Shown piece by piece: positions 54,601 through 64,000 of a stretch of 64,000 bases of DNA (the stretch's first letter is position 1; every line of letters starts with the position of its first letter). The translations under genes were made by a program, and so were the position numbers. Under the pieces are notes generated by a model, which saw only the letters and a list, made by a program, of their open reading frames with translations, was not told where the DNA came from and did not search any database. The DNA is taken from contig OX344754.2 of assembly GCA_947034885.2 (NCBI GenBank), forward strand, positions 23,330,501 to 23,394,500. The letters are read 5' to 3'. Origin of the DNA: Thuidium tamariscinum (lineage: Eukaryota > Streptophyta > Bryopsida > Hypnales > Thuidiaceae).

Positions 54601-57581
54601 CAACTAATGAAATGAAGGTCCTCTACTCGAGTTTCTACTCCAATTGAAATTTTGTAAAAATTTGTTAAAATGAATATTTTATTGCAGTTTGCACTTTGGC
54701 TGTATTTTTAATGTCCATTACATTCTAATTATAGATGGACACGGTAAATTAGTTTACACCATAATGATTTTCACTGTAATTTTTGCACATGGTGAAATTT
54801 TCAGATTTTTTGAGATTATTTTCTATTTGATATGATTTTTTCTTCATTTTTACTTCAGAAAATTTCAGAAAATATAACTTTCCTTAAAAAAATCTGAAAT
54901 TTCTGTGAAGTACAGAGGACATGCAGTTTCATCTATGAAAAATAAAAATAAATTTTTTCATACGCATCTGATTACAAAATGGCAACTAACTGAGCGACAA
55001 AGAGTGCGGCCTGAAACCAGTGGTCATAGGCCCGGCGTTTCAGGGTTAAAGACATCTTGCTTTAGTGTTCATCCCAATTTTTCTTTGTGGGGCTAGCATA
55101 GCTGATGTTAACTTTGATGTTTAATGTTACATGATGCTTTTTTTTGCAGGTCATTTTTGATACGGCTGAACTTGGTGGACCCTAAGCAACTGATCATGAT
55201 AGAATGCCACTTTGAGCTTGTTTGTCAACGTTTTATAACTTTGCCTGACCACCCGGCCCCCTTCATTACTGGAGTGAGCTTGAAGCTTGTCCGACCCCAT
55301 GTCGCATATCTCAAGTATGGACTCATTATTCGCCATATAATTGACGAAAAGAGTCCTCTCTACAACATGGATGTTGAGGTACACCTTACTCTTAAACGTC
55401 TCAATCCTTTTTTGAATCTTTGCACATTTTGTTGATATCTTTGTATAGAAATATCATATACCAAAATTTCATGAAATTGGTCAATAAGGAAGGTTGTACA
55501 TACATCTTTTCAAGATTCAAGTTTTACATTAGATGAATGAGAAGTTAGTTGGACTAAATAACACTTGCAAAAACCTCTATTCATTGTCTAAAATGTGGAT
55601 GTTGGAATGTTTAAGGATAAACACATGTTTTTTTGGTTTCTTGAGGGTTTTTTACATGAATATGAATATGTTGGTTCATAAAACATCAAACATATTGCAA
55701 CATCTTTCAAATTATAGCAATATTATTTTTAATTCCTAAACTCTTTTTTTTCCAAAACCTATGGTCTTCCACATGTTCTTGTGAAAATTTATTTCATTGA
55801 AGTTGGAATTAGTTAGGGGCTTTCTAGTGAAATAGGTCATGATTTTTACTAAAGTAAGTACACCTAATTGCTACAATATTGCTAAGTTTGGTCCTAGAGA
55901 TTCTTACATAAAATGTACATTTGATTATGAAAGGCTAGGAATACCCATAATCAACATTAAGAAAAATCAATACTTTTATATGGTTTTCAAGAAAGATTTC
56001 CCTAAACAAATCTAGATTCTTCTTTCACCTGCCAATAAAAACCAATAAAACAAAGTCAAATTAATAATATTAATCATGGTCAAATGCTTCATCAAATGCT
56101 TGTAAGTTTGTACTTGAATATCCAATGAAGTGACACCCACATCTTGACAAGAAAGTTTTCATTCACATCACCTTCACATCTACTAAGGTAAACGATCCCA
56201 TTATAGACAAAATGAGAGCAAGCCTATTGTGGGCAAAATTATAATGGTGGTGTACATTTGAGAGCTTGAATGTACACCATCATTACAATCAGTATTTTTT
56301 TTCTAGCGATTTGGTACAAAATTGCACCAAATTTTTTGACTTGATACCAAGCCTACAGGAAAAAAAACAGTAAAATTTTGGATGAAATCACCAATGAACT
56401 TCAATTTGTTTTTAAATATTGAATGAAATCTCAAAAAAATGGATGAAAATCAAATGATAGATTTATATTGTGTGCTAATATAATATTTTTTATTCAATAT
56501 ATAGATGAATGTTGAGATTTGGAGCTCCACAATAAAATGAAATATCGCCACTTTGGCACTTTGTAAGAAATGAAAAAAAAAATTGATTACAATTTTACCC
56601 ATGATGGACTTGCTCCCATTCTGCTGATAATGGAGTAGTTTACCTTATATAAGGTACACCATGTCACAACCCTTGTCACAAACTCCAATCATAATATCTA
56701 TCTTGTTTTCATCCCAGAAAAATATCATCCAATTATATCCAATTATTTCATTTGATGTTCTCAATGAAAGCCCAAGAGTGCAACGAGTGAACATTCTAAG
56801 GTAGAAGGCTCTTAAATGGAGCGGGTTCTAAAATGGTGCCCTATCTTAAATGTACAGTACTTGTACATGTTGCTTTTTCATAGCCTTTAGCAGTGTACCG
56901 ATAGTGTACATTTTAGCTAGGGCACCATTTTAGAGCCCTATGTCCTTTCAACTTCAAAATTTGATATCTAATTCAAAAAAGCTCATAAAAATATGAAACG
57001 ACTTGGGTTAAATGTCAATTCTACTTGTCTTTCAAGGAAAATTTACTGAAAAATATTTTTAGAAGTTTTACCTCCCTGCAATTCTGTTTCAGCCCTTAGA
57101 TGGTCCATTATAGGACCTCTTACCTTACCTCAACACGAGTCCAAGTCATTGCAATTTTGAGTTGCTAATCTCCAATTATGCACACAATCTCCAAAACGGT
57201 GTCAGAGTTTGTTTCTCAATTTTCACGGTGCTCGACTGCCAGGCCATGATCCGTCAAGACGTGAGCTTTCTAGCCACCGTGTCGGCTCTGGAGAAGTCCT
57301 CGATGCAGCCCGTGTTCAGTGAGAGGGTGTACGCGGTGACGGATGGGGACATTGTGTGGGATCATCAATTCGACGACCAGGTGAGGACCGATGATTCAGG
57401 CCACCTGGTGTTTGATTTCAAGGCTCTCAACAAACTGAGACCCGTCACCAAAAAGAAAAACAATGGACATGGTGGTGGAGAGAAGGGACCTGAGGAAGGA
57501 TCGAAACCAAGGACGACGAAAAGCCAGGGGGGGAAATGGGGGAAACTGAAGCAGGCCGTTGTTTCGGGTGGCAGAGACTGA
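51684..57581 (+). CDS. Inward-rectifier (Kir/KirBac-type) channel-like protein with non-canonical pore filter, 7 exons
   Basis: Exons: 51684-51693, 51910-51980, 52392-52518, 52808-53044, 53641-53764, 55150-55378, 57243-57581. All introns are GT-AG, every phase closes, and the sum is 1137 nt (378 aa), near KirBac length plus a tail. Residues 33-66 match the slide helix and first membrane helix (YDIYIYALKLPLYMFVLIIF). Pore helix and filter lie at about 102-118, the second helix at 126-149, ending HRLSQP. The cytoplasmic Kir domain follows, with H252-I-I-D-E-K-S-P-L-Y261 and DIVWDHQFDD (302-311), blocks I recall from KirBac proteins. The filter reads T114-F-G-G-A118 where K+ channels have T-I/V-G-Y/F-G. 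The rectification-controlling acid of helix 2 aligns with N134. Residues 337-378 form a basic Gly/Lys-rich tail. Introns 5 and 6 are enlarged by transposons. The 10-nt first exon is the weakest part. Membrane location is expected; ion selectivity cannot be inferred. Confidence 0.83.
54315..55049. mobile_element. TTAA-bounded element, 735 bp, within channel intron 5
   Basis: Left end TTAACCCCTAAGCGCC at 54315; right end, reverse-complemented, TTAACCCTGAAACGCC from 55049. Internal blocks GTCCAACTAATGAAATGAAG and CCAATTGAAATTTTGTAAA are shared in order with 25107-25832. It sits 100 bases before the acceptor of exon 6, so the intron splices around it. The left end also has a GCGCCGCCGGCGC palindrome. 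Non-coding. Confidence 0.65.
56184..56647. mobile_element. Element with about 60-bp terminal inverted repeats in channel intron 6
   Basis: The left arm runs from TAAGGTAAAC at 56184 through CCCATTATAGACAAAATGAG and ends near AAAATTATAAT at 56243. The right arm (56585-56647) is its imperfect complement. A second inverted pair is nested just inside the left arm: GGTGGTGTACATT and AATGTACACCATC with a short loop at 56247-56282. The ends share TAAGGTA with the MITE family at 32070, which may mean related transposases. No clear target duplication. Confidence 0.7.
56823..56938. mobile_element. Small foldback (116 bp) in channel intron 6
   Basis: The left arm TCTAAAATGGTGCCCTA plus TTAAATGTACA and the right arm TGTACATTTTAGCTAGGGCA plus CCATTTTAGAGCC are imperfect complements of about 34 bases. 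The loop is about 48 bases and includes a second small palindrome GTACAGTACTTGTAC. Compatible with a MITE or a decayed element pair. Confidence 0.65.
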
Positions 57582-57992
57582 GGGGTACGAGCTTCGAGTC
57601 TCTGCAGAGCATTAATTTTGCACAGAATTGGAGGTGACAAATTGCAAGAAGCAGCTTCGGTAGCCTGTCTGTTTCGGGTTGCAGAGATTGAGGGTTACGA
57701 GCTTTGATTCTGTGCAGATCATTCGGCAAAGAATTGGAGGTAACAAATCACAAGAAGCAGCTTCGGAAGCCTGTCTATTTTGGGTTGCAGAGACTGAGGG
57801 ATACGAGCTTCGAGTCTGTGCAGATCGTCTTGAACAGAATTGGAGGTAACAAATTGCAAGAAGCAGCTTCGGCAGCCTGTTGTTTTGGGTTGCAGGGACT
57901 GAGGGTTACGAGCTTCGATTCTGTGCAGATAATTAATTTTGCAAAGAATTGGACAAATTGCAAGAAGCAGCTTCGGTAGCAGAGGTTTTGGG
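57561..57992 (+). repeat. Tandem repeat of about 106-115 bp, four units, starting inside the channel stop region
   Basis: Units begin GTTTCGGGTGGCAGAGACTG (57561), GTTTCGGGTTGCAGAGATTG (57671), ATTTTGGGTTGCAGAGACTG (57777) and GTTTTGGGTTGCAGGGACTG (57892); a fifth is cut off at 57985. Each ends with GCAAGAAGCAGCTTCGG or a close variant. The first unit contains the last codons and the TGA of the channel gene, and each later unit keeps a version of those codons and stop. The array therefore lies in the 3' untranslated region. Confidence 0.9.
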
Positions 57993-58086
57993 TCTATTGC
58001 ATAGTTTGTTTTTCGAGTACCGTCATTCTCAAACTTCCTTATACTCATGTAGCTTTTGTGTATGCAAGGCCCCTCCTCTTTGGGTC

Positions 58087-58362
58087 TAAGGTAGGTACAC
58101 CCAAAATGGCACCTGACCTTAAAGCGCCCTGTACAATGTGCATACATTTTCAAAATCAGTCTTGTATCCAGACTGTAGATGGTGCTTTCAGAAACACACT
58201 TTGACTGTTAATAACTTTTGCATACGGTATCCAAATCCTGTGTTCTTTGGTGCGTTGGAACATGCTTTCACTCACCAACAAGACTGTAAAAAATCTGAAC
58301 AACATATTAATAGGAACTAGGCACAGTATGAAAAACTGGCGCTTTTGGGTGTACCTACCTTA
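58087..58362. mobile_element. MITE, TAAGGTAGGTACACCC family, copy 2, with 3-bp target duplication
   Basis: 276 bp with ends TAAGGTAGGTACACCCAAAA and CTTTTGGGTGTACCTACCTTA (shown in two parts: CTTTTGGGTG, TACCTACCTTA). GTC flanks both sides (58084-58086 and 58363-58365), a likely 3-bp target duplication. Highly similar to 32070-32346 across the interior. Non-coding. Confidence 0.88.
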
Positions 58363-58730
58363 GTCCCAATAATTTGGAAGATTTGCCGTTTGAGGTCCAT
58401 GCAACCATAAATCAGTTGCTGTTTGGACCATTTTATGGAGGTCACATTATGGACCTTGAAGGGTTAATATGAATTGAGCTCTCTTGAATAGTAGTGGAAA
58501 TTGTAAAAAGAGATTTTCAAAGTTTTTGTTGAGAGTTTAGGGTAGAACCTCTCTCTTAGCACATGGTACCAAGATTATGCACTAAGAGAGGTTTGTGCAT
58601 TGAGAGTTGTAATAATGGTCATCCAACTTATGACAATTGTAACTACTCTACTTTAATATTCCAAATGCACAATCAATATACATTCAAGAATTGGATCAAT
58701 TGAATGAAATTCCAATGCACTTGCTATTGA

Positions 58731-59030
58731 TTGAATCCATCCATGTTGTCAATGTAGGGTGTGAATATTTAGGTACAATCTAGGTTGATAAGCAACATCC
58801 CCCAATTGAATTCATCCATGCTGCCAATTTAGGGTGTGAACATCTAAGGACAATCTAGGTTGATGAACAACATCGTCCAATTGAATTCATCCATGTTGCC
58901 AATGTAGGGTGTGAACATTTAAGAACAATTCAGGTTGATAAGTAACATCGTCCAATTGAATTCATCCATTTTGTCAATGTAGGGTGTAAACATCTAAGGA
59001 CAATTTAGATTAATAAGCAACATTCTCCAA
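58731..59030 (+). repeat. Tandem array, 4 units of exactly 75 bp
   Basis: Units start at 58731, 58806, 58881 and 58956, each beginning TTGAATCCATCCATG or TTGAATTCATCCAT and containing GTAGGGTGTGAA and AGGTTGAT. No indels between units; divergence is by substitution only. No coding frame runs through all units. Confidence 0.92.
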
Positions 59031-59107
59031 TAGAGCATATGGATTGAGTTGCCTTCTCAAACAATCCATACCTTAAGATAGGTAGTTTGTTTTATTTTGT
59101 TTTGTTT

Positions 59108-59330
59108 TGTTTGTTTGTCACATTGAGATCTCCCGACTTGTGCGTCCCTTGGTCAAGTGTTTAATACTGTCGAAACGTTCTCGGCGAGGAAAGGTACACT
59201 AGCTTGGTTTCTTGGCCTTCCAACTCACAGCAAGAAAGTTATGAATTTTTGGGTTATTTTTGGTTTTGAAAAATTAGAAAATTACTTTTAATTTAGTTTT
59301 GGTTGCGGCAATGGTACAGAGTACACTAAT
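59108..59330 (-). repeat. Interspersed repeat, copy C, reverse orientation
   Basis: Reverse complement matches 37391-37653 and 38590-38845: here ACATTGAGATCTCCC, AAAGTTATGAATTTTTGGGT, and GGCAATGGTACAGAGTACAC occur in the opposite order. The segment GTTTTGTTTTGTTTGTTTGT precedes it. Confidence 0.6.
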
Positions 59331-59771
59331 ATTTTTCTATATGAGATATATTGAATAGATTGAACTCATGTGTACTACCACACTATCTTACATCATAATT
59401 TAAATAGTGGTATACTACATTTTGCAATAATATTAAATAAAATCCTTTTCAATAGTAATAATCTACTATATGCTCTTTAGGGATAATTTATGATTGGAAT
59501 ACACCACAAGAATTTTCCAGGTATAAATGTTTGTCCTAAATGACTACAAAACTATCATTTCAAACACAAATGACTAAGAAATGACTTTTGGAAGAAATGA
59601 TGGAAAAATGACTCAAGCAATCATTGTAATGACGTCATTCTTAATGACTATAGCCTATGTATTATCACCATCCATTTGGCCTTGGATGAAAAAAAGATGA
59701 AAATGTCAAGTAAATTTTTAAGAAAGGTTGGGCAGTTGCCCATTTTCAAAGGAAATTTTCCTATGTGGACG

Positions 59772-59972
59772 TCCATGTCAACCAATTATGTAGTCATTTT
59801 ATAGTCATGATATAGTCAAAGTTTTGTTAACATGAACATCCACGTCAACCAATTATGTAGTCATTTTATAGTTGTGATACAGTCAAAGTTTTGTTGACGT
59901 GGATGTCCACATCGGGCAAATATGTAGTCATTTTATAGTCGTGATATAGTCAAAGTTATTTTTCAGAGTCAC
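59772..59972 (+). repeat. Tandem array, 3 units of 67 bp
   Basis: Units start at 59772, 59839 and 59906, each with a TCCAYRTCAACC-like start (third unit changed), then TATGTAGTCATTTTATAGT and ATAGTCAAAGTT. Related words (GTCATTTTATAGT, AGTCATTGTAAAGTCATT) continue in decayed form to about 60080. Confidence 0.88.
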
Positions 59973-60080
59973 ATAGAAGTCATTGTAAAGTCATTATACA
60001 ATCATTTAGAAGTTGTGATAGAATCCAGATAGATTGACACATGGCAAGTCATTTTATAGTCATTCTATAGTAACAAGAAT

Positions 60081-61352
60081 TTAAAGTTTAGATCACTCTT
60101 GAAAGTTGCGGAAAGTCATGTAGGCAATGTGTATAAAGAAGATTGTTATGACATTTACATATGGAGTAATCATTTTCTAGTCATACATTAATACATTCCA
60201 AATTACACAACAATATACCATTTTCCATACATCATATATAAAATTTTATATACAATATACTATATGCCATACATAATGTGTCATATACAATACACAATAC
60301 ATCATATTTGGTACATGACTCAAATGGTTTCCAAAGCCACTTAAAATGTGAGTATAGAGAAGTAAAATGACAAGCCTTTTATACTAGTGGAGTGGTAGGA
60401 GGCAAGACAAACCATGTGGGATATATAAAACACAAGAATTGTGTTATAAGTAAAAATTTTAGACTTCATTAAGACATAGTAGCTTAATTTTTTTTCAAAA
60501 AACTTTGAACTAATAAAAACTAATACATGAATCCTACTTTCACTACGATAGGAGATGTGGTTTAATTGACAGAAAGTTGAGTTATTCCTGTCAATTGCGG
60601 TCTCAATTAGGAGGGGCTGATTCGGACGATTAGTTAACACGGTTCTGTTAGTTATCTTGTCAATTCGGACACTGATCCACGTCACATAACGAACACCTGC
60701 TCCACGTTGGCACTGCTTTTTTGGGTGATCCTAGTCATGGAGGACTCCCATTATTCCCTGAAACTTTTAGCCTGAGGTAGTAAATTCTTGAATCACTTTC
60801 ACTTTACTGTTTTTAGAACCTGACGTCTAAATTTACGTGCCTCACAATTTTGGCCACCGCTGTGATTATACGAGGACAAACGAAATGGTGACACGTTTTT
60901 AACAGACGGTGAATTTTATCGTATCATAGCAAGGCTTCCATACATGCACTGATTTACTTATTCTGGTATCGCACTACATCTTGTAGAAAAAATCGTCATT
61001 CATGCATTCAAATATAGCCTCCTAAGAATGGACGCATTCATACTACGCCTGAAGTTGAAAGTCACTGTTATGCATTTTAGCAGATGTTCACAATGAATAT
61101 ACTTTAACAATGTCTATGTTCTTCAACTGAACTTAATAAGCACTTGTAAGCAAACATGTGTACACTCTGCCCTATATGATAGTTCAACCGTGCACCAATA
61201 CTAGTACTCCGTGAGAATTCTATTCACAGTCATATTTATTTCACTACCCTATGTAAGTCACACAAAATTCCTCCTAATCCTAATTGTGTAACTGCTCTCC
61301 TTGACATGCACTGCTGACCAACCCACTTCCATAGGGTAGTCCTCATTTCCCT
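60081..61352. other. Intergenic; 3' flank of the transposase-related gene
   Basis: An AT-rich section to about 60520, then moderately GC sequence. The minus-strand frame 60341-60685 shows no domain. The last few hundred bases are downstream of the minus-strand gene that ends at 61353. Confidence 0.45.
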
Positions 61353-64000
61353 TTAAATCTGTTTTCCTTTTTTCTTGGGGCGGCCAGGTCTCCGACGAAC
61401 TTTAGTTGCTTCCGTATGTAACCTACCTCCAACTTCCTGAAACGCCTTATTCACATCCATCAGCTACTTCAATGACAATAACAAATCACATATTTAACAA
61501 CCTATAATCTCTACAAAAATTATATGACGTTCACAAGGTTCAAGAACACTACGGCAGCAAACACCGTGAACAACATGAAGTCGCTTTGAGGCAGACATAC
61601 TTGGATTTTCTGGACATCAGTTTCTTCGACTGCATCTTCAATTGGTTCACTTTCTTCTTGAACTTGAACTTCTTCTACAACGCTTGTGTTCATAGGCACT
61701 GTACTTTGTTGGCCCTCCAGAGCTTCAAGACGCTGCATCAAACTCCTTACCAACGGATGCTGTGCTATGACTTCCTCCGACAACATGGATACATGACCTC
61801 CCCCTACAGCCCCGTTTACTTCAACACCTGCGTCACCTGCATTATCATCTGCATCAAAATCATCAATATACTCATCGACTGTATTTCCAGCTCTTGGAGT
61901 CCTCTGTAATACATCCAATAGCAGTCCTCCAGCACCTTCTCTGTCGAACATTGAATTACTGTTTTTCTTCTTCTGTCTTGACCGACCCCCATAACCCTTG
62001 TCACAAGCCATTTCCACTCTTATTTCCTCCAGCTCTGGCGACCTCCTCAGCCTTTTCCTTAATCTTTCTCGTACTCCCACCTCCCCTGAAGGCCCAGTTC
62101 TTCCGAAATTGACCCGGCTTGCATTCGCTCTCCTACAATTTTCTGATTTCCTCATTGACGCAGGGTTGTCCAATTGTCTCTCCAGCATTTTCCAAGACCG
62201 ATCTGATAAGAGCTCAGGTTTCTTCTCATTATTCCGTAATTTTTTCCACAACTCCACTCTCCTCAAAGTCAGACCGCATGCTATAACCTCTTTCACGTAA
62301 GCAAACTTCATGGGTGCACTATACTCCCATGTTTCTTGAATCCGGATGCCTAGCTCAACCACAGCACCCTCAGGCTGCTGGTTTATGTTTCCTATAGCGG
62401 GATCTAGCTCTCTAGACAGTAACATCAGCTCCTTCCTCCAATCCCCGACGCCCACACCATATGGCTTCATTGTGAATTCATCCACCAAAAGATAGTTTCG
62501 ATGCAAACCTTCTTGTCGACGCCTGTTCCCTTATCTTTCTCTCGCCGCTTGCGCTTGTCTCCTTTCTCGCCTTTTACTTGACTCGTCATCATAAACATAT
62601 TCCTGCACCGCCATCCCCTCGTCCTCTTCTTCCATGCCCGCATCCTCCAATTCATCACGTGATCCTCCTTCTTCGTTGTCTGCACTAACATTGTCACTGG
62701 GATCGTCATTGAAGGAAGTGAATCCTCCTCCAACTGGCTCTAATGCTTGCCCGAGGAATTCGTCTCCGTCTTGTCTGTCTTCTTCCTCTCCTTCTTCATA
62801 CACTTGTCAAAAAACACACGGCCTGTGCTTCATTAAATATTTAAATATGAAACTCTTCACATCCAATTTCTAATTGAAATACTTTCACACACTACCAATG
62901 ACTGAACTACTTTCGGAATCCCAACAGAACATACAGAATTATGCATGCACTGTCCTTTTCCTTTTACACTTAATGAAAAAACAGAATTATGAAACTGGCT
63001 CACTTCTTCATTCTCCATAGCTCCAGCTACTCCACGATGTAGACTATGTGATTCTGATTCCCTGGTACTATTTCGAGTACATTCATGAACCACTCCAGGT
63101 CTTGGTTCACGATAAGCTTCTGGGGATGCAATTCCATTATGCCGGCGTCCAATACCGCTGGGCACATTCTGTGAATCGGGCGAAACATCTTCATGAACTT
63201 CAGGACGGTTTAGGGAAAGCCCACCTGCTGATCTTCGGACAAGTAACCCTCTCCCTGTAGAGGCCATTCCACTACCCCGTTGCAGATGTGTCTGTGCAGA
63301 GACGTCCTGCATCATTGATGCATCCCCTTCGGGCACGTCTGAAAGACGGGACGAGTTCATCACTGCAACTGGATAAATTAAAGTCAATTCTTACTCAATT
63401 CATCCGGACAAGAGAATTCACTATCTTCTACGGTTTAAGATTTGTATAAAAAAACATTGGTTATACTGTACTACATGTAAGAAGATCACTGACTACAAGT
63501 GCACCACAATTCTAGCACTTCGTCACAATTCAGTACATCATTTTGAAACAGAGGAAAGGACAGAATCTCACTTCCTCTTCTTGCAGTGTTCTCTCCTTCA
63601 ATACCTGAATTTCTTCTATCCATTTGCGCACGAAGACTTTCACTTGAAGACAATGAAGCCCTTCTTGAAAACTCTCCCTCTATTGACTGACTACCGTGTC
63701 CTCCTTGAACTTACTTGGAGACGGACGCGATAGTAGTACCACCTCTTGACTGTGCTCTAACACTCTGTGGTGGCTTGAAATGATGGGAACTAGTACTTGA
63801 AATATGTGGATTTCGCGACGACGAGGCCAGATTTTCGACTCCTGGAGACTTGGTTCGAGTTCCTGTGGTAGGGATTTGACTTCTGATGGAGACTTCTGTA
63901 GATTCACTTTGCACAGATTTTCTATGGTTCATGGTTACCTGCTTCCTGCTCGCAGCATGCAAATCTGTAGCCTCCCTTACACCATTTCCTCCTTGTGATC
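61353..64000 (-). CDS. Plant En/Spm (Ptta)-type transposase-related protein, 5' partial, possibly decayed
   Basis: Main segment 62530-61601: residues such as ELWKKLRNNEKKPELLSDRS, then RKSENCRRANASRV and GPSGEVGVRERLRKR, resemble from memory the plant Transposase_24 (Ptta/En/Spm) family. An acidic stretch and a coiled-coil-like LVRSLMQRLEALEGQQ follow. A strong donor (GTATGT) after 61601 and acceptor before 61463 add a final exon 61463-61353 ending in an AT-hook (RRRPGRPKKKGKQI). Upstream segments: 62785-62531 (acidic), 63362-63004 joined in phase across a 209-nt intron to a segment ending at 63572, and an open frame 64000-63714 that runs off the window. Single in-frame TAA codons interrupt the frame at 62531-62533 and 63711-63713; a mini-intron from the GTAAAA at about 62570 to 62513 could bypass the first. 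It could be a domesticated gene, an active CACTA accessory protein, or a pseudogene. Confidence 0.48.

Noticed and set aside
51684-57581. Bacterial contamination as a source of the Kir-like gene.
   Set aside because: Six GT-AG introns with local-type transposons and plant-like composition; flanking DNA is continuous with the rest of the window.
58455-58470. CCTTGAAGGGTTAA as a further TTAA element end, paired with TTAACCTTGAAAGG near 48463.
   Set aside because: The two are 10 kb apart with unrelated sequence and genes nearby; no closer partner was found for either.
58731-59030. Regular repeats that could suggest a CRISPR-like array.
   Set aside because: Units are contiguous 75-mers with no unique spacers, in a plant nuclear context.

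Overview
The window is nuclear DNA from a land plant or close relative. It shows spliced genes with GT-AG introns, a nuclear gene for a plastid ribosomal protein with a transit peptide, plant-type HRD1 and dihydropyrimidinase, and long AT-rich intergenic stretches made of decayed short transposons. Coding islands are clearly richer in G+C than their surroundings. A spliced bacterial-type inward-rectifier (Kir/KirBac) channel gene is not what I expect from a flowering plant, so I lean to a non-seed plant (moss-like or another bryophyte or lycophyte). That placement is inference.

Layout: 1.7-2.9 kb (-) carries a chloroplast HAD phosphatase of the PyrP2 type (riboflavin pathway). 3.6-15.7 kb holds repeats, with nested transposons at 3.6-5.1 kb. 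15.7-16.7 kb (-) is plastid ribosomal protein L4. 20.3-24.3 kb (+) is a seven-exon HRD1 ER ubiquitin ligase. 24.4-42.2 kb is gene-poor and filled with short terminal-inverted-repeat elements, foldbacks and interspersed repeats. 42.3-47.5 kb (+) is a thirteen-exon dihydropyrimidinase (pyrimidine catabolism). 51.7-57.6 kb (+) is a seven-exon Kir-like channel of 378 aa whose selectivity filter is not canonical. 57.6-60.0 kb holds three separate tandem arrays. 61.35 kb to the right edge (-) is an En/Spm-type transposase-related gene with an AT-hook tail, probably decayed.

The genes do not form a pathway or cluster; they are ordinary single loci separated by repeats. Two themes stand out. One is the Kir-like channel: I reconstructed its exons so that every phase closes, and its pore reads T-F-G-G-A where a K+ channel should read T-x-G-Y/F-G. 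The other is a set of non-autonomous elements bounded by TTAA with C-rich inverted ends (piggyBac-like architecture). At least four have both ends visible and three more decayed relatives are present; one carries two younger insertions whose empty sites can be read from a related copy 4.6 kb away.

Exon coordinates come from reading frames, GT-AG borders, phase agreement and my memory of family sequences. No alignment or search was run.
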